In this document: positions 16,675 through 26,200 of the stretch, in pieces
How positions within the stretch are numbered: the stretch's first letter is position 1
Layout of the letters: the number at the start of each line of letters is the position of its first letter
Source: Gemmata palustris
GTDB lineage: Bacteria; Planctomycetota; Planctomycetia; Gemmatales; Gemmataceae
Direction of reading: 5' to 3'
DNA: 64,000 bases
Assembly (NCBI RefSeq): GCF_017939745.1
Contig: NZ_JAGKQQ010000002.1
Coordinates: 62,001 to 126,000, forward strand
The notes under the pieces: generated by a model
What the model was told of the DNA's origin: nothing
Seen by the model: only the letters and a program-made list of their open reading frames with translations
Database searches by the model: none
Translations under genes and position numbers: made by a program

Positions 16675-17591
16675 GACGCGGGGACTGGAGAACCGGGGGA
16701 AGCGAGTCCCTCGGCGTTCGCCTCTGCTGCGGGCGCATCCGGCGGTGCGACTGCGTCACCCGCTTCCGGCGGCTTTACTGTGGCGGGCATATCGAAGGCG
16801 AACTTCGGATCGCTGAACACGCGGCTTCGGTCTGCGGAAACCGGACCGAGTGGCGGTAGCGGTTCGGGCGGGTTCTTCGGCGTGAGCGGGATTTCGTCCA
16901 TGATGCTCGTGAGGAACGTCGCCTTTGCCACGAGTTCGACGTGAACGAAGTCCCCGTCCGACTGAATCGGCACGCGCTTCAGGAACGCGGTCCGGTAGAG
17001 CTTGAACGCACTGTTCACGTCCGCGAGCGGCACCCCGAACACCCACCCCGCACGGGTCTTGTACCACCACTCGCCCCAACCGTACCACGGCGGCGAATCG
17101 ACGATCGGCAACCCCGCGAAGACGCGCCAAAACAGCTTCCACGCGCCGCTCACCCACTTCACCAGAGTCGGGCGCGGCCGGCCGGCGCGGAACCCGCTGA
17201 TGAGGTCCGGTTGTTTGCCGAAAATCTCGTCCCGCAGTTCGATCCGCTCCAGCATCGGCCGGATGTCGCCCGGCGTGTACTGGTTGTCGAGCCCCGCGTA
17301 CATGAAAAGGGGGTGCGTTGTTTCCGCGAGCGCGGTGCGGAGACACGTGCCGAATCCGCGGTGCGTGTCGTGAGTGAGCACGTGCAGGTGAGGAACCCGC
17401 GGCGCGAGCTTCTCGAGGACCGCCGCGGTACCGTCGGTGCTCCCGTCGTTCACGACGATGATCTGAACCGGCCGGTTCTGCTTGCCGAGCAGTAGTCCCC
17501 ACGCGGGCAGCATCTTTTCGAGCTGCGCGGCCGCGTTGTGGGCCGGGATGACGACGGTCACGCCGTCGTGCGGAGCAGTAGGTTTGGCCAT
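16671..17591 (-). CDS. Glycosyltransferase family 2
   Basis: 306 residues. The GT-A start VTVVIPAHNAAAQLEKML, the nucleotide-sugar loop VVNDGSTDGTAAVLEKL and FGTCLRTALAET are typical of GT2. The DxD position is replaced by YAGLDNQYTPGD, in which Asp is kept. There is no C-terminal membrane anchor pair as in DPM-type proteins, though the segment around AWKLFWRVFAGLPIV is hydrophobic. The tail is Ala/Pro-rich. Its stop overlaps the start of the DHPS-like gene. Sugar donor and acceptor cannot be read; the coupling with a pterin-type gene may hint at glycosylation of a cofactor, which is inference. Confidence 0.8.
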   Translation of the reverse strand: MAKPTAPHDGVTVVIPAHNAAAQLEKMLPAWGLLLGKQNRPVQIIVVNDGSTDGTAAVLEKLAPRVPHLHVLTHDTHRGFGTCLRTALAETTHPLFMYAGLDNQYTPGDIRPMLERIELRDEIFGKQPDLISGFRAGRPRPTLVKWVSGAWKLFWRVFAGLPIVDSPPWYGWGEWWYKTRAGWVFGVPLADVNSAFKLYRTAFLKRVPIQSDGDFVHVELVAKATFLTSIMDEIPLTPKNPPEPLPPLGPVSADRSRVFSDPKFAFDMPATVKPPEAGDAVAPPDAPAAEANAEGLASPGSPVPAS

Positions 17592-17720
17592 AGGTGGGAA
17601 AGCACAGAACCTACCCCCCCGCCCTGCCCCGCTCAGAGAACGGGGGCAAACGGAACGCTGTCTTGTGCTCCTCTCGAGACGGGAGCAGCGAACGGAGCGA
17701 GCGGGGAGGGGTTCACCCGG

Positions 17721-19265
17721 TCACTCCGCGGTGCGCAGGCACACCAGCGGGCGGGGCGGGCGGATGGAAGTGAAGTCCGCGAGCGACGCGACCGGCACGA
17801 GTTTTCGGCCGGTGATGCGCTCGGCCTCGTCCACGTACTCGGGCGGCATGACGACCGCGTGCGGGCCGGGCGCAGCGAGCACTTCCTTCAGTTCGCCCCA
17901 CTCCACCAAAGTATGCAGCGGCGCACCGAGATGGAAGGCGAGCAAGTGCGACTCCGCCCGAAACAGCAGAATTGTTTGCGGTTTGGGCGCGTATTCGCGG
18001 ATCGCGGCAGCGAACGGGCGCTTCTCTTGCCGGGCATTTTCCACGGGTTCGACCACGAACCACATGACCGGACACACCGCCAGCGCGCCTGCCACGAGTG
18101 CCCCGAATCCCCACTTCGCGCGCACCGCGGACCGCGCGTCACCACGCGACGTGAGCCAGCGTTCGGCCGCGCACCCGAGCGCGATCGCGGCGCCGGGGAA
18201 CGCGGGCAGCAGGTAATCCGCGCGCTTGAAGCGCGACGCCGACAGCACCGCCACCATCACAACGAGCCACACCACGCCCAAACGGAACAGGCGCTCTTCT
18301 TTCCACACGCCGGACCGCGTTCCCCACCACACGAGCGGCACCAAAAGCAGCGTCCACGGCAGAAACGCCATCGCGAACCGCGGGCCGTAGTACCACCAGG
18401 GGTGCGACGCGAGCGCCTCGGAGGTGCCCGCAAAGCGCTCGACGTTGTGGTGCCAGAAGAACACGCGCACGAACTCGCCTTCCGTGGCGTGCTGCGCCCA
18501 CACGAACCACGGCAGCGCGACGCACGCGACCACCGCCACGCCGAGAATCGCCGAGAGTACCGACAGGCGGGCGCGCTCCGCGGGAGTGGTCGCGAACCGC
18601 TCGGCGATCAGGAACGCGACTGCAGTGCTTCCGATGAGAGCCAATCCCACGGGGCCCTTGAGCAGCACCGCGACGCCGGCCGCGAGTGCGGAGAGGAGGA
18701 ACCACCCTTCCCTCCTGGAACCGCGGGACGCCAGCCCCGCAGTGGACCCACGAGAGAACGCGAGCAGCGCCACGGTAACGGCACACGTCAGCGGCACATC
18801 GATGCGAGCGGTGCGCCCGATCGCGACGAAGTGGTTCGCGGTGGCAAGCGCGACCGCAGCCACAAACGCGCCCGATCTCCAGCCTTCGCGCCGGAGGAAA
18901 CCGTACACGAGCAGCACAACGAGAGTGCCACTCGCGGCCGCAGGAAAGCGCGCGGCCCAGGGAGAAACGTGCCCGCCGGTCAAACAACCTGCGACCGCGC
19001 CGAGCCAGTAGAATCCCGGGGGTTTCTGCAGGTCGCGCTGCCCGTCAAAGAGTGTGGGTAAGCCCCACTCGCCCGTATCGATCATGCGCTGGGAATTCTG
19101 CGCAGCGCGGGCCTCGTGACTGCTCACCAGATCCCGCGCACCGAGTTGGAAGAAAAACAACAGAAACAGCGCGAGGACCGAAATTGCCGGGGGGAGAAAT
19201 GGAAGCGGTCGCAGCGCGCCGAACCGACTCGTGCTGCGACCGGAAATTGGCAGCACGGTACTCAT
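17721..19265 (-). CDS. GT39-type membrane glycosyltransferase coupled to an ABC exporter
   Basis: 514 residues from the ATG at 19265, which overlaps the stop of the upstream ABC transporter gene (ATGA). A longer frame exists but would run 165 bp into that gene. The first loop has LVSSHEARAAQNSQRMIDTGEWGLPTL, where the usual acidic residue is kept as Glu (SHEAR), followed by LQKPPGFYWLGA. About 11 hydrophobic segments follow. It is the same general type as the 10.2-kb glycosyltransferase. Coupling with an MsbA-like flippase suggests that a lipid-linked substrate is moved across the membrane and then glycosylated on the outside. Confidence 0.82.
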   Translation of the reverse strand: MSTVLPISGRSTSRFGALRPLPFLPPAISVLALFLLFFFQLGARDLVSSHEARAAQNSQRMIDTGEWGLPTLFDGQRDLQKPPGFYWLGAVAGCLTGGHVSPWAARFPAAASGTLVVLLVYGFLRREGWRSGAFVAAVALATANHFVAIGRTARIDVPLTCAVTVALLAFSRGSTAGLASRGSRREGWFLLSALAAGVAVLLKGPVGLALIGSTAVAFLIAERFATTPAERARLSVLSAILGVAVVACVALPWFVWAQHATEGEFVRVFFWHHNVERFAGTSEALASHPWWYYGPRFAMAFLPWTLLLVPLVWWGTRSGVWKEERLFRLGVVWLVVMVAVLSASRFKRADYLLPAFPGAAIALGCAAERWLTSRGDARSAVRAKWGFGALVAGALAVCPVMWFVVEPVENARQEKRPFAAAIREYAPKPQTILLFRAESHLLAFHLGAPLHTLVEWGELKEVLAAPGPHAVVMPPEYVDEAERITGRKLVPVASLADFTSIRPPRPLVCLRTAE

Positions 19266-21406
19266 GCCGCGTCGCGTTGGGTTGGGGGCTTGGTCCCTTC
19301 GGGCGAACCGGGCGCGAAGGGAACTCGTGCGTCCGCGAGAGGCGCCGATTCCTTCGTGCCGCTCCCCGGCGCGGCCGCGTCCGTCTTCCACATCTGCACC
19401 GACTCGAACAGTCGGCGGTACGGTTCGCACCGCGCAAGGAGTTCAGCGTGCGTGCCGAAATCGAGCACCCGACCGGATTCCATCATCGCCACGCGGTCGG
19501 CAATTTCTGGAACCGTGTGGAGCTTGTGCGTAATGAGGAACGTGGTGCGCCCCTTCACGAACTGTTTGAGCGCGTCGTGAATGTCGACTTCGCTCTGCAT
19601 ATCAATGGCGCTGGTGAACTCGTCGAGGATCAGAACCTGTGGGTTGCGGAGGATCGCCCGCGCGAGCGCGACCTTCTGCCGCTCCCCGCCCGAGAAGTTG
19701 CTCCCGGCCGTGCCCATCAGCGCCTCGTACCCGCCCTCTTTCTTCTCAATGAAGTCGTGCGCCCGGGCCTCTTTTGCGGCCGCAATTACCTCTTCGCGCG
19801 TCGCGCCGCGCTTGCCGTAGGCGATGTTGGCCAGAACCGTGTCATCGAACAGTTGCGTGTCCTGCGTGACCACGCCAATCAGCTTGCGGAGCGAGCGCAA
19901 GTGAGCCGTGCGCAAATTCACGCCGTCGATGAGTACGGCGCCCGAATCGGGATCGAAGAACCGCGGGAGCAGCGCGAGCAGTGTCGTTTTCCCGCACCCG
20001 TTGCCGCCCACCACCGCGACCGTTTCGCCCGCCTTGACGGTCAGGCTCACGTTATCGAGCGTCGGCGTGTCCGCGGTCGGGTTGTACGCGAAGCACACGT
20101 GCCGGAACTCGATCCGCTTCTTCACCGTGATGAGGCGCGGGCCGTCCGCGTTCCCGCGGATCGTCGGCTCGCGGTCGTACAGCTCGAAGATGCGCGCGGA
20201 CGCCGCTTCCGCGCCCTGGAGTTTGGTGTACACGCTCGACAGTTTCCGCACCGGGTCCGCGATGGCCGCGAGGAACACGTAGAACTGCAACAGTGTTTCA
20301 AAGCTCAACGGCTGCGAGCACATGCGGAAAATTCCGATGTACATGCTCCCGCTGACCACCAGGTACACCCCCGCGCCCAGTGCGAGCCCCACCGCGATTA
20401 CGACCAACACCTCGATCGCGGGATTGGTGAACGCATCAATGTTCACGAGCCGGAGCGCTTTGCGGTAGAACTCGTAGTTCGCTTGCCGGAACCGGCGCCG
20501 CTCGTGAGCCTCGCGCGTGAACCCCTTCACCGCCCGGATGCCGCTGAACGTTTCGTTCAGGATCTTGTACATCGCGGACATCCGCTGCAGCGCCTTCTTC
20601 GCGGCCTTTCGCATGGCCTTGCTCACGCGCATGAGCACGTACAGCGCGAGCGGGACGACGACGACGAACGTGAGCGTGAGCTGCCAGCAGATGAAGCACG
20701 CGGCGGCGAAGCACGTAACGGCCTTGAGCGGTTCGGCGATCACCCGGCCGTAGAGCACCTTGACGCCGGACCCGACCTGTTCCGTGTCGTTGGTGAACCG
20801 GGCCATGAGGTCGTTGGTCCCGGCCGCGGACAGTTGCCGCACGTCCTGCCTGACCACCCGGCGGAAGAACGAGTTGCGCAGATCGAACAGCGTCCGGTTC
20901 GTGACCCACCCGACGAGCGACTCGTGAAAGAACTCGAACACGCCCTTCACGACGACACAAACCAGGACCGCGGCCATGATCCACAGGAACGTCTCGAAGC
21001 GGTCCGTCGGCATGTGCCGGATCAATTTCGCGCGCAACCACTGGTAGCGGTAGTCCCAGCTCGCGTGGGAGTCCTGGGCATCGGTGGCGCGGGCGAGATC
21101 GGCCGAATAGCTCCGCTTCTGCTTCTCGCGCTCCGGGGTGTCCGGTCTGCTCTCCAGAGTGGCGAGCGCGAAGTTGAGTTTCGCCACCTCTTTTGCGTCA
21201 ATTTCGCGCAGCTTTTGCTGTTCCGCGATCTCCTCGTCGATCCACTGCTGGAGGTTCTTCCCCGAACTGAGGAGCTTGAGCACCGGATAAATGGCGCCGA
21301 GGTTCACGCTCCACAAAACGGCCACAACCAGCGCACAAAAGACCGACGCCGCCAACCGCTGTCGGTACGGCCACGAGAACCACACGCTCCGCCGGAAGTT
21401 CCGCAT
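19262..21406 (-). CDS. ABC exporter, fused permease and ATPase (MsbA-like)
   Basis: 714 residues. The six-helix ABC exporter domain covers about residues 15-390; the ATPase follows with Walker A GGNGCGKTT (about 467-475), Q-loop VVTQDTQLF, signature NFSGGERQ (about 570) and Walker B VLILDE (about 591). This is the MsbA/lipid-exporter class that works as a homodimer. Unusually, about 80 polar, charged residues (IDEEIAEQQKLREIDAKEVAK and onward, cut here) are inserted between helix 1 and helix 2, facing outside and probably forming a helical hairpin. The next gene encodes a GT39 glycosyltransferase overlapping by 4 bp. Substrate unknown; a glycolipid is likely. Confidence 0.87.
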   Translation of the reverse strand: MRNFRRSVWFSWPYRQRLAASVFCALVVAVLWSVNLGAIYPVLKLLSSGKNLQQWIDEEIAEQQKLREIDAKEVAKLNFALATLESRPDTPEREKQKRSYSADLARATDAQDSHASWDYRYQWLRAKLIRHMPTDRFETFLWIMAAVLVCVVVKGVFEFFHESLVGWVTNRTLFDLRNSFFRRVVRQDVRQLSAAGTNDLMARFTNDTEQVGSGVKVLYGRVIAEPLKAVTCFAAACFICWQLTLTFVVVVPLALYVLMRVSKAMRKAAKKALQRMSAMYKILNETFSGIRAVKGFTREAHERRRFRQANYEFYRKALRLVNIDAFTNPAIEVLVVIAVGLALGAGVYLVVSGSMYIGIFRMCSQPLSFETLLQFYVFLAAIADPVRKLSSVYTKLQGAEAASARIFELYDREPTIRGNADGPRLITVKKRIEFRHVCFAYNPTADTPTLDNVSLTVKAGETVAVVGGNGCGKTTLLALLPRFFDPDSGAVLIDGVNLRTAHLRSLRKLIGVVTQDTQLFDDTVLANIAYGKRGATREEVIAAAKEARAHDFIEKKEGGYEALMGTAGSNFSGGERQKVALARAILRNPQVLILDEFTSAIDMQSEVDIHDALKQFVKGRTTFLITHKLHTVPEIADRVAMMESGRVLDFGTHAELLARCEPYRRLFESVQMWKTDAAAPGSGTKESAPLADARVPFAPGSPEGTKPPTQRDAA

Positions 21407-22220
21407 CGGTCTCGATTCTCCCGCTCGCCCAAAACCCGAACACCGGGCGTGGTCTTATAACCTTCCCCCCCGTGCAGAACAAGCCGGCTTGCCCCACCGC
21501 CCCGCTCCTCAGCGCCTTCCGGGAACGTTGACGGTCCGCGGAATTTCTCCGCACGGTGCAGTGTGGACGGGCTCCGAATCCTCTCTGCGAGCTGAACCGT
21601 GATTGTTGAGGCGCACCCGGCAGTAAATTGATGTGTTGCCAAAAAGTAGCGCGCCCACACCCGATCGTGTGCGACCCCGTTGGCTCAAACCATCACCAAC
21701 GGTCGAATTCCCTTGTCCTGTAACGAGTTACACGAATCGATTCAGAAAGGGAGCCACAAATTGCATCTGCCTCTCATAGTTGCGACGTGCTCGAAAAATT
21801 CGCACCTCCCCCTTAACCTGCTCAAGTCGCACTTGCTATACTCACCCTCACAAGAGTGCCCCAAACACGGAATTTCAGCCCGCCGCCTGCTTGGCGCGGT
21901 AGCCCACCGGAGTTGATGCGCCCCAACCCGGCTCGCCCATGCCGATGCTAACGCTTCTTTCGAGCAGCCCCGCTGCTTTCGGAACGTTACTTCTCGTCGT
22001 GGTTAAGTTGTTGCACCCACCCGAATGTGTGGGATGTGGTATTCGGCGCGATTCGTTGCGGCCCCTCAACAGGCATACAACGAGTGTTGGCGACTGCCAC
22101 ACCGAACGGCACTCGTGCTTGGGTTCGGTGCGTCTGGAAAGAGAGTGCGGAGCGTGCCCCTCACGCCCGTACTTGATGTTGCGGCCCCGTTCCTGCCGAT
22201 TTCCCGAGGAGGCTCGTCCA
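21407..22220. other. Long gene-free interval with a possible promoter
   Basis: About 810 bases, less GC-rich than the surroundings, between divergent genes. No frame here has convincing codon bias. An extended minus-10 type sequence TGCTATACT lies at 21834-21842 on the plus strand, about 380 bases before the PEP-CTERM gene. It has no good minus-35 at 17 bp. The interval probably carries control regions for both flanking genes. Confidence 0.3.
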
Positions 22221-22895
22221 ATGACCCACTTCCGAAACGTTCTGCGCGTGCTCGCCGCCGTTCTGGTCGGCACCGCCGTATTTGGAGCGCCCACTCGGGC
22301 GCAAGCCGGGTTCGCGATCCAGTACAGTCTGGACGGTGGGGCGTTCACCACCGTCAATAGCGGCGACACCGTTGACGGGCTGAAAATTACCGCGTCGAGC
22401 TACGGTGACCCGACGGTTTCGCTCCTCGACCTACACGTGACTGGTGTTTTCAAACCGGGCACCGTGGAAACGCACTCCATCGTTATCCAAGCAACGGTGA
22501 CGGACCTCACCACGGCCCCCGCGCCCCAAACACTCACCACGAAGTTCACCGCCGGCACCACCACAGTGAACGCCGCCTACACCGGTCAGTCGTGGGTCGA
22601 TAACGGCAACGCCGAATTCGGCATCCCGGGCACCATCACCACCGGAGCCTTGACCCCGGGCGACGGGATCACCCCTAACTTCGTCGGCAGTTTCACGGGC
22701 GTCCCGAAGTACTCACTGACGACGGAGATCCGCATCGATATTACCGGCACCAAGGACGTGAACATTGGCGCGGACATCGACAATGTAATCACCCCGACTC
22801 CGGCCCCCGCCGGGCTCGTCCTGATGCTCAGCGGGCTGCCGGTCCTCGGCATCGCGCGCCTGCGCCGCCGGAACCGCGCCGCACCCGTGGCGTAA
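22221..22895 (+). CDS. PEP-CTERM-like exported protein
   Basis: 224 residues from the ATG at 22221, preceded by cgaggagg. The signal peptide is followed by ARTRAQA-type cleavage (APTRAQAGF). The mature region FAIQYSLDGG ... DLTTAPAPQTLTTKF ... QSWVDNGNAEFG looks like a beta-sandwich. The C-terminus PTPAPAGLVLMLSGLPVLGIARLRRR (written in part: Pro-rich, hydrophobic helix, Arg cluster) is a PEP-CTERM-type sorting signal processed by an exosortase. The mature domain is clearly related to the N-terminal domain of the giant protein encoded next. It is probably an extracellular or matrix protein. Confidence 0.8.
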   Translation: MTHFRNVLRVLAAVLVGTAVFGAPTRAQAGFAIQYSLDGGAFTTVNSGDTVDGLKITASSYGDPTVSLLDLHVTGVFKPGTVETHSIVIQATVTDLTTAPAPQTLTTKFTAGTTTVNAAYTGQSWVDNGNAEFGIPGTITTGALTPGDGITPNFVGSFTGVPKYSLTTEIRIDITGTKDVNIGADIDNVITPTPAPAGLVLMLSGLPVLGIARLRRRNRAAPVA

Positions 22896-23238
22896 TCCCC
22901 GCGAGCCAGACCGGACCTCGAAGTCCCCTTGGTACCGACTCGCGTGAGCGCGAACCAAGTATTTTCCTGGCTCATTTTGCGTCTTGTTTGAGTCGGCCGT
23001 ACCGACGGCATCGAAAGCTAAACCTTCTTTAGAAAATCGTGCCGGGAACCTGGGTCCGGGGAGCGCGTGCTCCTCGGAATCGGGTTTTCGTTGCCCGTGC
23101 GGCGCGCCGCTGGTTTCTATCGCTCCGCTTTTGGTTTTTTGGTTTTGAAATTCCCTTCGCGTGATCGGTCACGTGATCGGCCGTAGCACCCAATATTTGG
23201 CTCCCCCGAGTCCTCACCCAGATCCAGGAACCTCCGTC
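22896..23238. other. Gene-free interval before the giant surface-protein gene
   Basis: About 340 bases with no convincing gene. A direct repeat gtgatcgg occurs twice within gtgatcggtcacgtgatcgg at about 23161-23180, forming an interrupted palindrome that could be a regulator site. No confident promoter was read. Confidence 0.3.
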
Positions 23239-26200
23239 ATGACGCCTACGTGGAAGACGTTCCTTTCGCGGCTCCACTCGACGATTTCCGGCACCGGGCG
23301 CCGCCCGATCCGGACGCGGCGCCCCAGGGCACTCGCCATCGAGCAACTCGAGGACCGGTTGGTGCCCGCGTTCGCGATACAGTTCAGTACCAACGGCGGC
23401 GCGACCTTCAGTGCCCCCGTTACCGACCAGGGCGTCGGCGACACCGACGCCCTGGTCGGTACCATCGGTGTGAACATCGGGGCCGTGACGATCGCGGCGT
23501 CGTCCCTGGGCTCGACCGGTGCCGCGTCCACGACACTGAATCTGGCCGTCACGGGCGTCGCGGCGGCCAGCGCGCACGACATCATTGTTCGAGCGAGCCT
23601 CAGCGACCTCACCACGACCCCCGCGCCTCAAACGCTCGTTTACAGTTTCACCGGTTCGACCCCGAGCGGGGGAACCGTGACCTCACAAACGTGGGTCGAC
23701 GACAGCAACTCGCTTTTCGGGATGACCGGCGATACGACCGGGGCCAAAACGATCCCGGCGAGCGGCTCGCTCGTGGTCAGCGATACGGTGCCGTATTCGG
23801 CAACGACGCAAATCCACCTCGTTTTCAAGAACACGTTCCCGATCAACCTGAGCCTGAACAACCTCAACACGATCACCGCGAGCCCGGAACAGAAGGCCGA
23901 GATCCACGGAACGAAGTTCGAGGACGTGAACGCCAACGGCGTCCGGGACGGCGAAGCCGGCCTCCAGGGTTGGACGATCCAGCTCCTGGACACCACCAAC
24001 AACATCCTGGCTACCACGCTCACCGCGGTCGACGGCTCGTACTCGTTCACCAACCTCACCCCGGGCATTTACCGGGTTCGCGAAGTGAACCAAGCCGGGT
24101 GGACCCAAATCACGGCGAACCCGGGCGACATCGGAACGGTCAGCGGCTCGAACATCACCGGTATCGACTTCGGTAACTTCAAGAACATCACGATCGCGGG
24201 TACGAAGTACACGGACATCACCGGGAACAGCTTCAGCTCCGACGACACCCCGCTCGCCGGGATCACCGTCAACCTGTTCCAGAACGGCGCCCTCGTCGCC
24301 ACCACCACCACCGCCAGCGACGGGTCCTACTCGTTCGCCAACCAGGGCCCGGGTAACTACTTCGTTCAGGAACTCGTACCCGCCGGGTACACACAGACCG
24401 GGGCAAGCGCCGGGTACACCATCACCGCCACCAGCGGCCTCGTCAGCACCAACAACAACTTCGACAACTTCCAGCTCGCCAAGATCACCGGCAGGAAGGT
24501 CACCGACACCACCGGCAACGGCCTCTCCAGCGACGACACCCCACTCGCGGGCGTCACCATCAACCTGTACCAGAACGACGCGAGCGGCGCCCTCGTCGCC
24601 TCCACCACCACCGCGGCCGACGGCTCCTACTCGTTCGACAACCTCGCACCCGGCACGTACTTCGTCCAGGAACTCGTACCCGCCGGGTACCAGCAGACCG
24701 CGGGCAGCGCCGGGTACACCGTCACCGTCGGGGGCAACGGGCTACAGAGCGGCGGAACCTCCGCTGGCAACAACTTCGCCAACTTCAAACAGGTCACGAT
24801 CACCGGGACCAAGTTCACCGACGTCACCGGCAACAGCTTCAGCAGCGACGACACCCCGCTCGCCGGGATCACCGTCAACCTGTTCCAGAACGGCGGCACC
24901 ACCCCCGTCGCCAGCACCGTGACCGGGGCCGACGGCACGTACAAGTTCGAGAACCTCGGGCCGGGCACCTACTTCGTCCAAGAAGTCGTCCCCGCGGGCG
25001 CCACGCAGACCGGGGGAAGCGCCGGGTACACGATCGCTGCCACGAGCGGAACCGACTCCTCGGGCAACAACTTCGCGAACTTCTACCACGGCCAGATCAC
25101 CGGTAAGAAGGTCACTGACCTCACCGGCAACGGTTTGAGCGCGGACGACACCGGGCTCGGCGGCGTCACCGTCAACCTGTACCAGGGCACCTCGACTGCC
25201 GGCGCGCTCGTCGCCACCACCACCACCACCGCGGACGGCACCTATTCCTTCGGGGACCTGGACCTCGGCAAGTACTTCGTCCAGGAAGTCGTACCCACCG
25301 GGTACGTCCAAACGGGCGGCAGCGCCGGCTACACCATCACCGTCGGACCTGGCGGCGTGGTCAGCGGGGGCACGTCTTCTGGTAACAACTTTGCCAACTT
25401 CCAGAAGGGATCGATCACCGGGACCAAGTACACGGACAAGACGGGTGACGGGATCACGAGCGACGACACGGGTCTGAGCGGCGTCACCATTAACTTGTAC
25501 TCCGGCACCTCGACCGCAGGCGCGCTGGTCGCGAGCACCGCCACCGGCGCCAACGGCACGTTCAAGTTCGAGAACCTCGCACTCGGTACCTACTTCGTCC
25601 AAGAAGTCGTACCCGCAGGGTCCGTCCAAACCGCCGGAAGCGCCGGCTACGTGGTGGTCGTCGGGCAAGGGGGCGTGACCAGCGGCGGAACAGCTACAGG
25701 TAACGACTTCGCCAACTTCAAGCAAATCACGATCACCGGGACCAAGTTCAACGACATCACCGGGAACAGCTTCAGCGCCGACGACACCCCGCTCGCGGGC
25801 GTCACCATTAACCTGTACAAGAACGGGGGCGCAACGCCCGTTGCCACCGCCGTCACCGGCGCAGACGGCACCTACAAGTTCGAGAACCTCGCACCCGGCA
25901 CGTACTTCGTCCAAGAAGTGCTCCCCGCGAACTCGGTGCAGACCGGGGGCAACGCGGGTTACACCATCACCGCCACTAGCGGCCTGAACAGCACCGGGAA
26001 CAACTTCGACAACTTCAAGAAGGTGTCCGTCACCGGAACGAAAGTCACCGACAAGACGGGCAACGGGTTCACCAGTGACGACGCCGGGCTCGGCGGGATC
26101 ACAATTAACCTGTACTCCGGCACCTCGACCGCAGGTGCGCTCGTTGGTAGCACGACGACCGCATCGAACGGTACCTTCTCGTTCAGCAACCTCGCACCGG

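Noticed and set aside
21680-21916. A possible 78-residue gene in the interval before the PEP-CTERM gene
   Set aside because: It has no ribosome binding site, mixed codon use and no recognisable motif.
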